From NCBI GenBank assembly GCA_021777225.1, contig JAJYDQ010000004.1, positions 1-64,000 on the forward strand: a stretch of 64,000 nt of DNA, written 5' to 3'. Source of the stretch: Deltaproteobacteria bacterium (GTDB taxonomy: Bacteria; Desulfobacterota; Desulfomonilia; Desulfomonilales; Desulfomonilaceae). The first letter of the stretch is position 1. Every line of letters starts with the position of its first letter. This document shows positions 36,238 through 46,943 of the stretch, piece after piece. A program made the translations under genes and the position numbers. The notes under the pieces were generated by a model. The model was given only the letters and a program-made list of their open reading frames with translations, made no database searches and was not told the origin of the DNA.

Positions 36238-36829
36238 CGTCACCTTTGCCTTCACGCAACACGGATGGGAGACCGTCGAAAAGACTTACTATCGTTGAAG
36301 GTTCCGGCAGAAAAGTACCACCGTCTATCACCAAATCTACCAGCCCTTTGTATATTCTGTCGATTTCTCTGGGATCATCCAGCAGTTGATCGTCCGGTAA
36401 TCTAACCGACGAACTCAGGATCGGATTCCCTAGTTCTGCAAGCAGAGCTTGACAGATTCGATTATCCGGGATTCGAATTCCGACTTCCTGTTTTTTGGTG
36501 AGCACAATTCTTGGAACAAGCCTCGTAGCCTTCAGGATAAACGTGTAGGCCCCGGGCAAATAGCGTTTCAAAAGTTTGTAGTCCTTGTCGGCTACCTGAG
36601 CATAAAGGGAAATCGTCTTTAGATCTGCAAAGACAAAAGAAAGGTGCCTTTTGTTGTCGAACTTCTTTATACGACGTACACGCTCAAGCGCCTTCTTGCT
36701 GGCAATGTCGCATCCCAAACCATAGACGGTATCAGTTGGGTATACGATTACTCCATCTTTTCTAAGAATTTCAACAACGCGGGCGATGTGTCTCGGTTGT
36801 GGATTAACAGGATTTATCTGTAATATCAT
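36215..36829 (-). CDS. tsaC: L-threonylcarbamoyladenylate synthase (YrdC/TsaC family)
   Basis: A 204-residue YrdC-domain protein that makes threonylcarbamoyl-AMP from threonine, bicarbonate and ATP for the t6A modification of tRNA. Motifs: GVIVYPTDTVYGLGCD, LSFVF, PGAYTFILKAT, VGIRIPDN and LSSSVRLP. It has no Sua5 C-terminal domain. tsaE, another t6A gene, is also in this window at 50.4 kb. It overlaps ribD by 26 bases and waaA (convergent) by 23. Confidence 0.9.
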   Translation of the reverse strand: MILQINPVNPQPRHIARVVEILRKDGVIVYPTDTVYGLGCDIASKKALERVRRIKKFDNKRHLSFVFADLKTISLYAQVADKDYKLLKRYLPGAYTFILKATRLVPRIVLTKKQEVGIRIPDNRICQALLAELGNPILSSSVRLPDDQLLDDPREIDRIYKGLVDLVIDGGTFLPEPSTIVSLFDGLPSVLREGKGDVTPFLPD

Positions 36830-37961
36830 CTGGTTCGCCTGGATAAACGACCCTTCCTTCCACTAGAATGTCAGGGCCCACCTTGGATGATCGCATTTCC
36901 ACGAGTCGTGGAGCTTCTTCGAGCCTGTTTATGCCGATTCCTGAAACCCCACTGGGCGCTGACTTTCCACCGATGATAATGGGAGCGTAAAAAAACAAAC
37001 AGCGGTCCACTATTCTTGCTTCCAGGGCTCCCCACGCGAGTCCCGCCCCTCCCTCGATCAGTAAAGAAGTGATCCCCATCTTGTAAAGGGTTGAAAGAAG
37101 GTCCTTGAGATCGACCTTGTCGGGACTGGCTGTCTGTATAACCTTGGCGCCTTTTTTCTCCAGTCTTGCCTTCAGGCGGGAAGGAGGATTGTCTCGGGTC
37201 GCGATAATGACTCCTGAAGGAGAGGTCTGGTTGAAAATGTTTGCGTCCAATGGGGTCCTTAAATTCGAATCCGCCACAACACGTATCGGATCTCGACCGG
37301 AGCGTTCCCCCAATCGGGTCGTCAGGCGAGGATTATCGGCGAGAATGGTCTCAATGCCGACCATGATGGCGCAAACACGATCTCTTAATCTATGCGCTTT
37401 CATTCTTGAATGTTCCGAGGTTATCCATTGGGAGTGTCCACTACGGGTTGCAATTCTGCCATCGAGACTCATTGCAAGCTTAAGATAAACGTGTGGACGC
37501 CTGAGCGTGACGTTCGTCAGATAAACCTCATTAAGCGCTTTGCATCTATTTTCGAGGACTTGTCCCACGACTTCAATTCCAGCTTTCCGCAAAGATTCAG
37601 CGCCGCCGCCGATGACGGACGGGTTGGGATCATCAATTCCATAATATACCTTTTTGATCCCCGCCGCCATGATAGCCTGAGTACAAGGGGGCGTCCTTCC
37701 ATAGTGATTGCATGGTTCGAGGGTTACAAATAATTCGGCGCCTTGGGTTTTGATGCCGGAGGCACGAATTGCTTCGACTTCGGCATGAGGTTCGCCAGGG
37801 GCCCGATGGAAGCCTTCCCCCACGATACGGCCTTCTTTTACTATAACAGCGCCCACCATCGGATTGGGAGAAGTGCGGCCCATGCCTCTTCGAGCCAATC
37901 TGATAGCTCGAGACATGAACTTAGGCTCTTCACGAGACGCCTTGGGGGGGTTGAGGATCAT
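36804..37961 (-). CDS. ribD: Bifunctional pyrimidine deaminase/reductase RibD
   Basis: A 385-residue enzyme catalysing the second and third steps of riboflavin synthesis. Deaminase domain: zinc ligands His59 (HAE), Cys84 and Cys93 in [11 protein letters not shown]. The C-terminal reductase domain begins at about residue 155 ([19 protein letters not shown]), with [12 protein letters not shown] later. A later ATG (37916, MSRAIRL) would remove the 32-base overlap with nrdR. The nrdR-ribD order is common; other rib genes are not present here. Confidence 0.95.
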   Translation of the reverse strand: MILNPPKASREEPKFMSRAIRLARRGMGRTSPNPMVGAVIVKEGRIVGEGFHRAPGEPHAEVEAIRASGIKTQGAELFVTLEPCNHYGRTPPCTQAIMAAGIKKVYYGIDDPNPSVIGGGAESLRKAGIEVVGQVLENRCKALNEVYLTNVTLRRPHVYLKLAMSLDGRIATRSGHSQWITSEHSRMKAHRLRDRVCAIMVGIETILADNPRLTTRLGERSGRDPIRVVADSNLRTPLDANIFNQTSPSGVIIATRDNPPSRLKARLEKKGAKVIQTASPDKVDLKDLLSTLYKMGITSLLIEGGAGLAWGALEARIVDRCLFFYAPIIIGGKSAPSGVSGIGINRLEEAPRLVEMRSSKVGPDILVEGRVVYPGEPDDITDKSC

Positions 37962-38451
37962 CTAATTGTCCATGCTCGGTTTGTTGTTCCTTTGTTTCCT
38001 TGAGTTCATAAAGTTCCTTAATCTCATTAACGAATTCTTCTATATCCCGGAACGATCGATAGACTGACGCAAATCGTACATACGCCACTTCGTCCATTTT
38101 CTTAAGGGCCTGCATGACACGTTCACCGACATAAGATACCTGGATCTCCTTTTCCGCTCTCTCCATAAGATCCTGCTCAATACTGTCCGCCACGGTTTCT
38201 ATTTGTTCTATGCTTATTGGTCTCTTTTCACATGCCCTCAAAATTCCTTCGACAATCTTCCTCCTATCGAAAGATTCCCGGCGGCCGTCCTTCTTTATAA
38301 CAAAAGGAACTATCTCTTCGATCCGTTCGTATGTCGTGAATCGTTTCAAGCAACCGAGGCACTGTCGCCTTCTACGGATTGCGGTGTTATCCTTGGCCAA
38401 TCTTGAATCTATAACTTTATCTTCAATTTCACCGCATACTGGACATTTCAT
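37930..38451 (-). CDS. nrdR: Transcriptional repressor NrdR
   Basis: A 173-residue regulator of ribonucleotide reductase genes. The N-terminal zinc ribbon (CPVC..CLGC, with [18 protein letters not shown]) binds DNA, and the ATP-cone (about 48-138: [20 protein letters not shown]) senses ATP/dATP. The C-terminus is a Glu-rich tail slightly longer than usual. It begins an nrdR-ribD-tsaC cluster on the minus strand. No nrd genes or tandem NrdR boxes were seen in this window. Confidence 0.96.
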   Translation of the reverse strand: MKCPVCGEIEDKVIDSRLAKDNTAIRRRRQCLGCLKRFTTYERIEEIVPFVIKKDGRRESFDRRKIVEGILRACEKRPISIEQIETVADSIEQDLMERAEKEIQVSYVGERVMQALKKMDEVAYVRFASVYRSFRDIEEFVNEIKELYELKETKEQQTEHGQLDDPQPPQGVS

Positions 38452-38712
38452 GGTAAGCCGCCTAATGAACGGAATCGCCGCGACAATCTAGTACGACAAT
38501 ATTTATATTGAAGTCTAATATGGCGCAAGCAAAAATTAGATAATAGTTTGAGTTTAGTAGTTTGTGATTCAATATGTTTAGTAATGTTGATCTATTGTCA
38601 ATCGGCCACTGCTGGCGATGTTGGTCAATCATTGCGCGAGGCTTGCATTTACAGGTCGTCTTGTGGAGAATGATTTCTGAATTTACAAGACGAATAGGAA
38701 GTCTCAAATCAC

Positions 38713-39105
38713 GTGAGTATGCGCGCTTGGTTCCGGTATTTCACTCCTGGAGATATCACTCTTATCTTCCTGCTGTGCGTCTTCGCAGCCGTTCTTTCGT
38801 TTTATTTGCCCAATAGACTTACGACCAACGGCAACATTGTATTTATAAGTTGTGGATCTAGGCTTGTTGGTAGATATTCGCTGAACCATGACCGGGTAAT
38901 TTCGGTGAAAGGTCCGCTCGGGGAAACGAAAGTTCAGATAGAAAACGGCAAGGTTAGAATCCCCAGTTCGCCATGTCCCAATCATTATTGCGTCAAAATG
39001 GGAGAAATCTGCTCATGCGGGTCCACCCTGTTGTGCGTCCCCAATCAGGTTGTGGTTAGAGTAGGTGGCAATGAATCCCAGAATCTGGACGCGATCAGCA
39101 GATGA
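38713..39105 (+). CDS. NusG domain II (DUF1312)-containing membrane-anchored protein
   Basis: A 130-residue protein with one N-terminal transmembrane helix (about 14-31) and a NusG domain II-like beta barrel outside. Conserved features are LGETKVQIENGKVRIPSSPCPNHYC, CSCGSTLLCVPN, with four to five cysteines. Such proteins are usually encoded beside Gx-type transporters or ApbE/Rnf genes. Its stop overlaps the next gene by four bases, so the two are coupled. Function unknown. Confidence 0.82.
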   Translation: MSMRAWFRYFTPGDITLIFLLCVFAAVLSFYLPNRLTTNGNIVFISCGSRLVGRYSLNHDRVISVKGPLGETKVQIENGKVRIPSSPCPNHYCVKMGEICSCGSTLLCVPNQVVVRVGGNESQNLDAISR

Positions 39106-39623
39106 TTGATAGAACCGGGAAACTTTCAAGACTTGCGGTCCTTTTAGCTCTTGCCACAGCCATACATTCTTTGGAATCCCTAATCCCCTTTACAGTAGGA
39201 TGGTTTAGATTTGGATTTGCGAACATCATTGGTTTGGCGACGTTATATATTTTTGGATTCAAAGACGCTGCTTTGCTAACAATAGGTAGAATTTTACTTG
39301 GCGGGCTCATTTCGGGCCAGTTTGGATCACCAGGTTTTCTGCTGGCGAGCGCAGGAGGCATTGGTTCTATAATCGTCATGGGTGGCGCATACCTGTTGGC
39401 TGGTAAATATCTGAGTGAAATTGGAGTAAGCGTCCTAGGCGCTGTAACTCACAATATGGTCCAGCTTTGGGTCGCTTATCTCATGCTTGTAAAAAATGAG
39501 AGTATTTTGATACTGGCGCCCATGATGATTGTCGCAGCTATAGGAACCGGGATAGTCAACGGTTTGGCCGGGAAAATCTTGATAAAAAGAATGAGGTCTC
39601 TAACCCCGAAATCGCAAATTTGA
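39102..39623 (+). CDS. Gx-type membrane transporter (heptaprenyl diphosphate synthase component I-like)
   Basis: A 173-residue hydrophobic protein with about five or six transmembrane helices and Gly-rich turns. The pattern LALATAIHSLESLIP..RFGFANIIGLATLY and GRILLGGLISGQFGSPGFLLASAGG matches the Gx transporter family, also labelled heptaprenyl diphosphate synthase component I. Substrate uncertain; ECF-like vitamin or ion uptake is suggested by the fold. The start overlaps the NusG-II gene stop by four bases. Confidence 0.82.
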   Translation: MIDRTGKLSRLAVLLALATAIHSLESLIPFTVGWFRFGFANIIGLATLYIFGFKDAALLTIGRILLGGLISGQFGSPGFLLASAGGIGSIIVMGGAYLLAGKYLSEIGVSVLGAVTHNMVQLWVAYLMLVKNESILILAPMMIVAAIGTGIVNGLAGKILIKRMRSLTPKSQI

Positions 39624-39720
39624 AATCCCGTCCAGAACGAGATGAGTAAGATTTCATCAGGGCATGGGAGCTAGTGAAGTCGATCTGGAAACCACCTGAC
39701 CGACTTCCATTCGATCAATG

Positions 39721-40950
39721 TCAATAACCCATCAATCCACAACAACGTGAACAAACCGGCATCAATCCTTTGGTCGATAAACTCTTGCGAAACTCTCTAT
39801 AACGCTCCGAATTCCAAAGTTCAGATATTGTGTTTTCTTTCACATTTCCAACGACGTAGTCGTGGTAATCGCGGCAAGGCGACATGTCCCCATTAGAATT
39901 TATTTCCACAGCGCTGAAAATTGAGACACATTTGTCGAACCCGAACCGGCAGTCATGATCCGTGTAATATTTCTCCAGGTCGTTGGGTTCATCAAGAGGC
40001 GGCATTACAATGACGGCAGGCCCGGAAAACTTTTTCGCCAGATCATTTAGACGTTTCAGTTGCTCGGACAATGCGTGGATATCAGGTGGCCGCCAGTTCC
40101 CAATCCAGCCATAGTGTTTTTGAGGTTTAAATCCGAATCGTTCTTCAAAATCTCTAGTATGTTTTTCAGCGGATTCTTCATCTATCCACCATGCGAGGTA
40201 AAAAACGCAGACATCCACTCGGTCTCTAAAAACGTCATAAATATCGACAAGTCTCTTGTAATTCACGTTGTTGATCGTTGTAAGGGACGCGATGAGTGGA
40301 AGTCTCTGACCCTTTTCTTTTCTCAATTGGGTCAATGTGTCAATGGCCTTATTGATGGTCCTAAAATTGTTAACTGATGAGGACGCCCCCGGTCTACTTG
40401 TGTTGTGGGTCTCCTCATCCGGTCCATCGACGGAGATCTGGACCACAAACATGGGGGCGCTAACTAAACGGTCGGCGTGTTCATAAAGTCCTGTTCCATT
40501 TGTAGCGATACTCGGAGGCATACCGAGCCGTGCAGCTTCCTCTATTATCTCAACGGAACCCTTATAGAGCATTGGTTCCCCGCCCCACAAATAGACAGAT
40601 GGTGTATGACCGTGTTCTTCGAGGTCTCGCAGGAGGTCGATATATCTGGCCGGAGAAACTTCACGTTCCTTGAGTTCCTTCAGTGAACATGAACGTAAAA
40701 ATCCTCTGTCACCCCACTGCCCACAAGTGTGACATCTCAGATTGCAGTAGTCCGTTATGCGAATGCTGCACTGACGAATCTTGTCAGCAGACCCATTGTC
40801 AGTTTTGAAGGAAAGGTTCCTGAGAAACTTGTCCACTTGAATCATCGCGACATTTTTCGCGTATTTGGGGACTTCCAGCAACTTGGGAGCGGTCTTCATT
40901 ATGGTTGAAATAGGTACCCAGCTTTGACTCATACCAAAACACTCTCTCAA
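39721..40950 (-). CDS. Radical SAM protein with SPASM-type C-terminal domain
   Basis: Up to 409 residues. The cluster-binding cysteines are Cys69, Cys73 and Cys76 (CNLRCHTC), followed by YLWGGEPMLY and SIDG. The C-terminal SPASM-like region has CRFGFDKC, MSPCRDYHDYVVGN and CSRCCG. Such proteins modify peptides, proteins or mature cofactors. The substrate is unknown and no small precursor peptide gene was obvious nearby. It is convergent with the Gx transporter gene. Confidence 0.85.
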   Translation of the reverse strand: MRECFGMSQSWVPISTIMKTAPKLLEVPKYAKNVAMIQVDKFLRNLSFKTDNGSADKIRQCSIRITDYCNLRCHTCGQWGDRGFLRSCSLKELKEREVSPARYIDLLRDLEEHGHTPSVYLWGGEPMLYKGSVEIIEEAARLGMPPSIATNGTGLYEHADRLVSAPMFVVQISVDGPDEETHNTSRPGASSSVNNFRTINKAIDTLTQLRKEKGQRLPLIASLTTINNVNYKRLVDIYDVFRDRVDVCVFYLAWWIDEESAEKHTRDFEERFGFKPQKHYGWIGNWRPPDIHALSEQLKRLNDLAKKFSGPAVIVMPPLDEPNDLEKYYTDHDCRFGFDKCVSIFSAVEINSNGDMSPCRDYHDYVVGNVKENTISELWNSERYREFRKSLSTKGLMPVCSRCCGLMGY

Positions 40951-41092
40951 AAAATAGGATCACTGAGTTTACACAATTTGTCACCCCCTGTGAAGAATTT
41001 AACATCCAATTTGAGTGATCGGTTAGGGAATGTCGCCAATTGTGAATCTCTAATGTCTACAAAGTTCAACAACAACTGAAAATTTCGGACAA

Positions 41093-42724
41093 CTAATTTT
41101 CATAAATTTTATCAAAATCATTGATGATCTGTTTGAAACCCTCAACAACATCCAGGAAGGCGTCAACGACTTCCGGGTCAAACTGTTTGCCCCTTTGTTC
41201 AACTATAAGCTTCACGGAATTTTCGTGTGAAAAATCGTCTTTGTAACGTCTTTTTGATCTTAACGCGTCATATACATCGCACAGTGATACAACCCGTGCC
41301 GAGAGTGGAATTTGAAGCTCACGCAACCCGAAAGGATATCCAGAGCCATCCCATCGTTCGTGATGGTAGTAGGCGACGTCAGCTCCTACTGACAGGTAGC
41401 TTTGAGACTCGCCGGTTTCTTTTGCGGCTTCCGATAAGGCCTTCCCTCCTAATAGGGCATGTTCCTGCATGATTTCAAATTCATCATTCCTATATTTACC
41501 AGGTTTGAAAAGTATACTGTCCGGAATCACAATCTTTCCGATGTCATGCAATACTGAGCATTGAACCAAATCTTCAATGAACTCCGAGGTCATCAATGGG
41601 CCGTAGACGGGGCGTTTTCGAATACTTTCGCATAGAACAGCGCAATATTGCCTGATCCTTTTCAGATGAGCGCCTGTTTCACCGTCACGCGCTTCGGCCA
41701 GTTGCGCCAGGGCAAAAATAGAAGCGCCCTGAATCTTTCTTATCCTTGTATAAGACGCTACCAACTCCTCATGAAGCCGGAATTGTTTTGTAACATCCTG
41801 TCCGAGTCCCACCACTCCGGTCATTTTTCCTTTCCGGTCGAGCATTGAAGATATTGCAAGAGAAAGCACTACCTCTTCCTGATTTTTAGAAATTTGCTTG
41901 ATAACTGTCTGGGCAGAGCCAAATTCGTTTGTGAGAGCCTCCCTCAGTATGTTTCTAACTTCGTTGGGTTCAATACTGGCCGGATAGAGTTTTGCGACCA
42001 ATTGACCGAGTATCTCCTCTTTGGAGTATCCGAAAATGTTTTCAGCGCCGGAGTTCCAAAACAAGATTTGTCCCTGTAAATTGGTAACTACAATCGACAC
42101 CCTCCTGGAACTTTCCAAAATACCTCTTAAAAATTCATTAGTCCTGGCTAATTCTTTGGTTCTACTTTCAACTTGAGTTTCAAGGCGATGGGTATATTCT
42201 TTTTCCAGTAGTTTGAGTCTACGGTGCTCCAATCCCTTTTCTACTGTTGAAATAAGAATTTCTCCATTTATCGGTTTGAGCAGAAAATCGAAAGCTCCTA
42301 GCCTCAAGGCCTTGATGGCGGTTTCCATTTCACCGTAGCCGGTGATCATTATGACAGGTATGATGTCATCAGCTTCCCTGATTAGCTTCAGAAGGCTGAT
42401 GCCGTCCAGATCGGGCATGAGAATGTCGGTTATAACCAGATCCGGCCTTTGATTTGAAAATAATTCTCTTGCTTTGTTACCCGACGGGGCCTGAACAACT
42501 TCAAAACCATTCAGTACCAAAAGTTCCGACAATTCTGCCAATGCGTTAACATCGTCATCAGCCACCAACAATCTCGGTAAATTTTCCCGATTATCGGTAT
42601 GCGAATCCTCCTGCTTGGACTGAGGGGTGTTTTGTAGGTCAGCAACCACTTCTAAAGTCTCCGCCTGGTAAACGAAAAGACCAACAACAGGTTCTGGGAA
42701 ATTGGCGTCGTGGATTCTGATCAA
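41093..42724 (-). CDS. Response regulator with PAS and HD-GYP domains
   Basis: A 543-residue cytoplasmic signalling protein. It has an unrecognised N-terminal segment (1-48), a receiver domain (about 50-165) with phospho-acceptor Asp100 in ITDILMPDLDG, and a coiled coil. A PAS domain (about 200-315) and a C-terminal HD-GYP domain (about 340-525) follow. The HD-GYP motifs HDIGK and HHERWDGSGYP are intact, so it likely hydrolyses cyclic di-GMP. No partner histidine kinase is adjacent. Confidence 0.93.
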   Translation of the reverse strand: MIRIHDANFPEPVVGLFVYQAETLEVVADLQNTPQSKQEDSHTDNRENLPRLLVADDDVNALAELSELLVLNGFEVVQAPSGNKARELFSNQRPDLVITDILMPDLDGISLLKLIREADDIIPVIMITGYGEMETAIKALRLGAFDFLLKPINGEILISTVEKGLEHRRLKLLEKEYTHRLETQVESRTKELARTNEFLRGILESSRRVSIVVTNLQGQILFWNSGAENIFGYSKEEILGQLVAKLYPASIEPNEVRNILREALTNEFGSAQTVIKQISKNQEEVVLSLAISSMLDRKGKMTGVVGLGQDVTKQFRLHEELVASYTRIRKIQGASIFALAQLAEARDGETGAHLKRIRQYCAVLCESIRKRPVYGPLMTSEFIEDLVQCSVLHDIGKIVIPDSILFKPGKYRNDEFEIMQEHALLGGKALSEAAKETGESQSYLSVGADVAYYHHERWDGSGYPFGLRELQIPLSARVVSLCDVYDALRSKRRYKDDFSHENSVKLIVEQRGKQFDPEVVDAFLDVVEGFKQIINDFDKIYEN

Positions 42725-42863
42725 AGATTATTGACCAAATCCTAACCACCAGATTGATTTAAGTCAACAACAACTGCGAAATAAATCATCAAATCGATTG
42801 ACAGACATATCAAGGCGCCTTACCTGTGAACATAAGTTGGTCTTTATAATCCCATCCGATTTG

Positions 42864-42888
42864 TTCGAGGTTCCGTCAAAAACCCCAT
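42864..42888 (+). promoter_or_regulatory. Possible heat-shock (sigma-32-like) promoter of clpB
   Basis: CCCCAT (42883-42888) resembles the -10 of sigma-32 promoters, and TTCGAG 13 bases upstream is a poor match to the CTTGAA -35. It lies about 75 bases before clpB, where a heat-shock promoter is expected. A sigma-70 TTGACA (42798) with no good partner is also upstream. Confidence 0.28.
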
Positions 42889-42964
42889 AATATTCGGCAA
42901 CTATTTAATTTCAGAATTGAGACGGAGTCCTATACATAAAGAAATTGTTCAAGGAGGCTAGACC

Positions 42965-45547
42965 ATGCGTTTGGACAGATTCACATTGAAGTCTCAGGAA
43001 GCTTTGGAAACGGCTCAGAACATGGCTTCCAAGAGAGGGAATCCTCAGGTAGATACAGAGCATCTTCTGTTGGCTCTTCTGTCAGATGACGAAGGGCTCT
43101 GCGTTGAAATAATTAAAAAACTCGGAGCGGACCTGGAAAGAATAAGAAGTGAAAATCTTCAGGCGATCGAGCGTTTTCCCCAGCAGTCCGGGGCAGTCGC
43201 TGATCGCTATTTCTCAAACAGTTTAAAGGCTGTGTTGGAGAGCGCGTTCAAAGAGATGGAACAATTGCGAGATGAATATGTATCGGTTGAACATCTTCTT
43301 ATAGCCATTTCGCAGGCCTCCGGCACTGTCGCCGCTAACATTCTTAACTCCAAGGGTGTGACCAAGGACAAGATATATACAGTCCTGACCGATATTCGAG
43401 GGACTCAGCGCGTAACAGACCAAGCGCCAGAGGAGAAATATCAGGCGCTCAAGAGGTTTACCAAAGACCTGACTGAATTGGCAAGCAAGGGTAAACTGGA
43501 TCCGGTAATAGGCAGGGATGACGAAATTCGTCGAATAATACAGGTCTTGTCCAGAAGAACAAAGAACAACCCGGTCTTGATAGGAGATCCGGGAGTCGGG
43601 AAGACGGCCATTGTAGAGGGACTTGCAGGCAGAATTGTTTCTGGTGATATTCCCGAGACACTCAGGGGAAAACGCGTCATGGCTCTCGATGTAGGTCAGT
43701 TAGTCGCAGGCGCCAAATATCGCGGAGAATTTGAAGACAGACTCAAAGCCGTACTTAAAGAAGTTACAAACGCTGCTGGGGAGATAATCCTGTTTATCGA
43801 TGAAATGCACACTCTCGTAGGAGCGGGAGCGGCAGAAGGATCAATGGACGCCTCAAACATGTTGAAACCGGCTCTGGCAAGAGGAGAGTTAAGGGCGGTC
43901 GGCGCGACCACTGTTAACGAGTACAGAAAGTATATTGAGAAAGATGCCGCTCTTGAACGCAGATTTCAGCCGGTTTACGTAGCTGAACCTTCGGTGGAGG
44001 ATTCCATATCCATACTGCGGGGTCTTAAGGAACGCTATGAGTTGCACCACGGAGTCCGCATCCAGGATGCCGCTATTATATCCGCCGTCACGTTGTCCAA
44101 CAGGTACATCACGGACAGATTCCTGCCGGACAAGGCAATAGACCTGATTGACGAAGCGTCTTCCAAATTAAGAATAGAGATCGATTCCATGCCTACGGAA
44201 ATCGATGAGATAGATCGTAAAATAATTCAGCTTCAGATTGAACAGCAAGCCTTAAAAAAGGAGTCTGACCAGAACAGCAGAGAACGACTCGAAAAGGTCC
44301 AGGATGAAATAACCCGCCTTACCGCCGAGACGGACACATTAAAAGAGGAATGGCGTAAAGAAAAGCTGGTTATAGGCCAAATCAGGCAACTCAAGGAACG
44401 GTACGAACAAGCTAAATCACAAGCTGCTCAAGCCGAGCGGGAAGGTAATCTCTCCAGGGCCGCTGAACTCAAATATGGCATGTTGATTTCTCTTGAAAAG
44501 GACATTAAGGAAAAAAACACTGAACTCGCTGAGATACAAAAGGACGGGGGGCTTTTAAAAGAAGAAGTTGGTCCTGAAGATGTTGCTGAGGTGGTCGCCA
44601 AATGGACTGGCATACCTGTAGCTCGTATGCTCGAGAGTGAGATTAGCAAGCTCCTGAATATGGAAGAAAGAATCAGCCAAAGGGTCATTGGTCAGAAAGA
44701 GGCCATTATAGCTGTGTCCAATGCTGTCCGTAGGGCCAGATCAGGATTGCAGGACCCTAATCGACCGATCGGTTCTTTTATATTTCTCGGGCCAACCGGG
44801 GTGGGCAAGACTGAGCTTGCCAGAGCGCTTGCCGAGTTCCTGTTCGATGACGAACAGGCAATGGTGCGTGTGGACATGTCCGAATATATGGAAAGACATT
44901 CTGTGGCAAGACTGATAGGGGCCCCACCAGGTTATGTTGGCTATGATGAAGGTGGATATCTTACAGAGGCTATTCGTCGTCGTCCCTATTCCGTCGTCCT
45001 TTTTGATGAAATTGAAAAGGCGCATCCCGAAGTCTTTAACGCCATGCTGCAAATACTGGATGATGGCAGACTTACAGACGGAAAAGGGCGAACTGTCGAC
45101 TTCAAAAATTCTATCATTATCATGACGTCCAACACCGGCTCTACTGAAATAGGGGATTATTCCGGAAAAGATGAGGAGAGCATGAGGACAAGGGTAATGG
45201 AAGCCCTTCGTTTCCATTTCAGACCGGAGTTTTTAAACCGACTAGACGATATAATAATTTTCCATGCTTTGAATAGAGAAGACATAAAGAAAATTGTGGA
45301 TATTCAAGTTGGCCGACTGAATAAGCGACTTTCAGAAAGCAGACTAACCTTGAAGCTCACCTCACAGGCTCGGGATCTGCTGGCAGACGAGGGTTTTGAC
45401 CCAGCTTATGGGGCGAGGCCATTGAAGAGATCGATCCAGCGTCTTATTGAAAATCCGTTGGCTTCTGAAATTCTGAGCGGAAAGTTCAGTCCTGATGACA
45501 CAATAGAAGTTGCTGTTGAAGGTGATCATTTCAAATTTTTAAAATGA
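42965..45547 (+). CDS. clpB: Chaperone disaggregase ClpB
   Basis: An 860-residue AAA+ hexamer that rescues aggregated proteins with DnaK. It has an N-terminal Clp-N repeat (1-145), a first ATPase with Walker A GDPGVGKT (207-214), the middle coiled coil (about 405-525) and a second ATPase with GPTGVGKT at about 609-616. The length and layout are typical of ClpB. The start follows AAGGAGG. It is the only gene in its stretch, probably heat induced. Confidence 0.97.
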   Translation: MRLDRFTLKSQEALETAQNMASKRGNPQVDTEHLLLALLSDDEGLCVEIIKKLGADLERIRSENLQAIERFPQQSGAVADRYFSNSLKAVLESAFKEMEQLRDEYVSVEHLLIAISQASGTVAANILNSKGVTKDKIYTVLTDIRGTQRVTDQAPEEKYQALKRFTKDLTELASKGKLDPVIGRDDEIRRIIQVLSRRTKNNPVLIGDPGVGKTAIVEGLAGRIVSGDIPETLRGKRVMALDVGQLVAGAKYRGEFEDRLKAVLKEVTNAAGEIILFIDEMHTLVGAGAAEGSMDASNMLKPALARGELRAVGATTVNEYRKYIEKDAALERRFQPVYVAEPSVEDSISILRGLKERYELHHGVRIQDAAIISAVTLSNRYITDRFLPDKAIDLIDEASSKLRIEIDSMPTEIDEIDRKIIQLQIEQQALKKESDQNSRERLEKVQDEITRLTAETDTLKEEWRKEKLVIGQIRQLKERYEQAKSQAAQAEREGNLSRAAELKYGMLISLEKDIKEKNTELAEIQKDGGLLKEEVGPEDVAEVVAKWTGIPVARMLESEISKLLNMEERISQRVIGQKEAIIAVSNAVRRARSGLQDPNRPIGSFIFLGPTGVGKTELARALAEFLFDDEQAMVRVDMSEYMERHSVARLIGAPPGYVGYDEGGYLTEAIRRRPYSVVLFDEIEKAHPEVFNAMLQILDDGRLTDGKGRTVDFKNSIIIMTSNTGSTEIGDYSGKDEESMRTRVMEALRFHFRPEFLNRLDDIIIFHALNREDIKKIVDIQVGRLNKRLSESRLTLKLTSQARDLLADEGFDPAYGARPLKRSIQRLIENPLASEILSGKFSPDDTIEVAVEGDHFKFLK

Positions 45548-45686
45548 GTATGGAATTACGGTGTGTCAGACATCGCATGGGCAATATTGACGAACATGCG
45601 GAGGTTGTCTATAGTGAGCGACAATTCGTTCCAATAAATTTAAAAACTGTCTGTCGCTGTTTACCGCAGCCTGCCAGGAGCCTTTA

Positions 45687-46133
45687 ATGTTAAAAGCATC
45701 TGACATCATGACCAAGGATGTAATCACAGTTACCATAGACACCCAAATCAGAGAATTAGCCCAAATCCTTCTCCAAAAAAGCATAAGTGGTGTCCCTGTT
45801 GTTGATGAAGAAGGCGCTGTAATTGGGATTGTCTCCGAATCTGACCTGGTAGAGTTTAATAAACCTCTGCACATTCCCACCGTCTTTGTTATACTCGATT
45901 CAATTATCCCCATGGAGAACCCATGGCGTTTACACAAGGACTTAAAAAGAATCGGCGCTACAAAGGTAGGCGACATTTATTCTCATCCAGCTATCAGCGT
46001 GGGGCCCGATACCGATGTTACTGAAGTCGCGCGAATAATGTCCGAAAATAAATATTATACAATTCCAGTAGTTGATGATGAAAAACTGCTGGGTGTAATA
46101 GGGAAGGTAGATATAGTCAGATCGTTGGTGTAG
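45687..46133 (+). CDS. CBS-pair domain protein
   Basis: A 148-residue protein consisting of two CBS motifs (about 1-57 and 90-148), with D-I-M-T-K-DVITVT and a second VVDDEKLLGVIGKVDIVRSL end. Such stand-alone CBS pairs bind adenine nucleotides or SAM. The ribosome site CAGGAG precedes ATG. It lies ten bases before larB on the same strand. Confidence 0.86.
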   Translation: MLKASDIMTKDVITVTIDTQIRELAQILLQKSISGVPVVDEEGAVIGIVSESDLVEFNKPLHIPTVFVILDSIIPMENPWRLHKDLKRIGATKVGDIYSHPAISVGPDTDVTEVARIMSENKYYTIPVVDDEKLLGVIGKVDIVRSLV

Positions 46134-46143
46134 CATATTAAAA

Positions 46144-46935
46144 TTGAACAGAGAACGATTAATTGGAATTCTTGAAGAAGTAAGATCTGGCTCGCTGGAG
46201 GTTGAACAGGCCAGTCTTTTGTTTCAGAAAGTTGAGACGGAAGAACTAGGCTTTGCCAGCATCGATCATCATAGGTCACTGAGGCTTGGTTTTCCTGAAG
46301 TGATTTACGGTGAGGGCAAAACTGCGGACCAAATTCTAAGGATATTTGAAAGACTGTCCGCTCGACACGATGTGGTTTTGATAACCCGGATCGATTCTCT
46401 CAAGGCCCAATATGTAATGGAGCGTGCCGTAACAAAGTTGGACTACAATCCTCTTGCGAGAACGCTTCTTTATTCTTCAACGAAAATAGTAAATCGCGGT
46501 CGTGGCGCTGTGCTTATTGTGGCCGCCGGTACCTCAGACATGCCGGTAGCTGAAGAAGCCAGGGTCACAGCGTTGGCCTTGGGAAACCAGGTCAGTACTC
46601 TGTATGACGTAGGTATAGCAGGGATTCACAGAGTCCTATCGCATCTTGATCTGATCAACTCAGCGTCGGTGATAATTGTCGTGGCGGGAATGGAAGGCGC
46701 TCTTCCCAGTGTGGTAGGCGGACTTGTAGATCGTCCGTTAATCGCAGTGCCTACTTCAATCGGATATGGGGCGTCTTTCGGCGGCATTGCGGCGCTGTTG
46801 GGAATGCTCAATTCTTGCGCGCCTGGCGTGGTAGTGGTTAACATTGATAACGGTTTTGGCGCCGCTTATGCCGCAAGTGTGATGAACCGCGAAAGTGGAT
46901 TGTCCGCTAATTCAGGCATTACACAATCATCCTGA
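46144..46935 (+). CDS. larB: Nickel pincer cofactor biosynthesis protein LarB
   Basis: A 263-residue protein of the NCAIR-mutase-like LarB family. By family, LarB carboxylates and hydrolyses nicotinic acid adenine dinucleotide, the first step to the nickel-pincer nucleotide of lactate racemase-type enzymes. Visible motifs: LGFPEVIYGEGKT, VNRGRGAVLIVAAGTSDMPVAEEA, ASVIIVVAGMEGALPSVVGGL and PTSIGYGASFGGIAALLGMLNSCAPGV, given in part. It starts at TTG 46144, ten bases after the CBS gene stop. LarC and LarE are absent here. Confidence 0.9.
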   Translation: MNRERLIGILEEVRSGSLEVEQASLLFQKVETEELGFASIDHHRSLRLGFPEVIYGEGKTADQILRIFERLSARHDVVLITRIDSLKAQYVMERAVTKLDYNPLARTLLYSSTKIVNRGRGAVLIVAAGTSDMPVAEEARVTALALGNQVSTLYDVGIAGIHRVLSHLDLINSASVIIVVAGMEGALPSVVGGLVDRPLIAVPTSIGYGASFGGIAALLGMLNSCAPGVVVVNIDNGFGAAYAASVMNRESGLSANSGITQSS

Positions 46936-46943
46936 TCAAGTCG

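Noticed and set aside
38462-38707. An 81-codon minus-strand ORF between nrdR and the NusG-II gene
   Set aside because: Composition and lack of a ribosome site look random; the gap is better read as a divergent promoter region.
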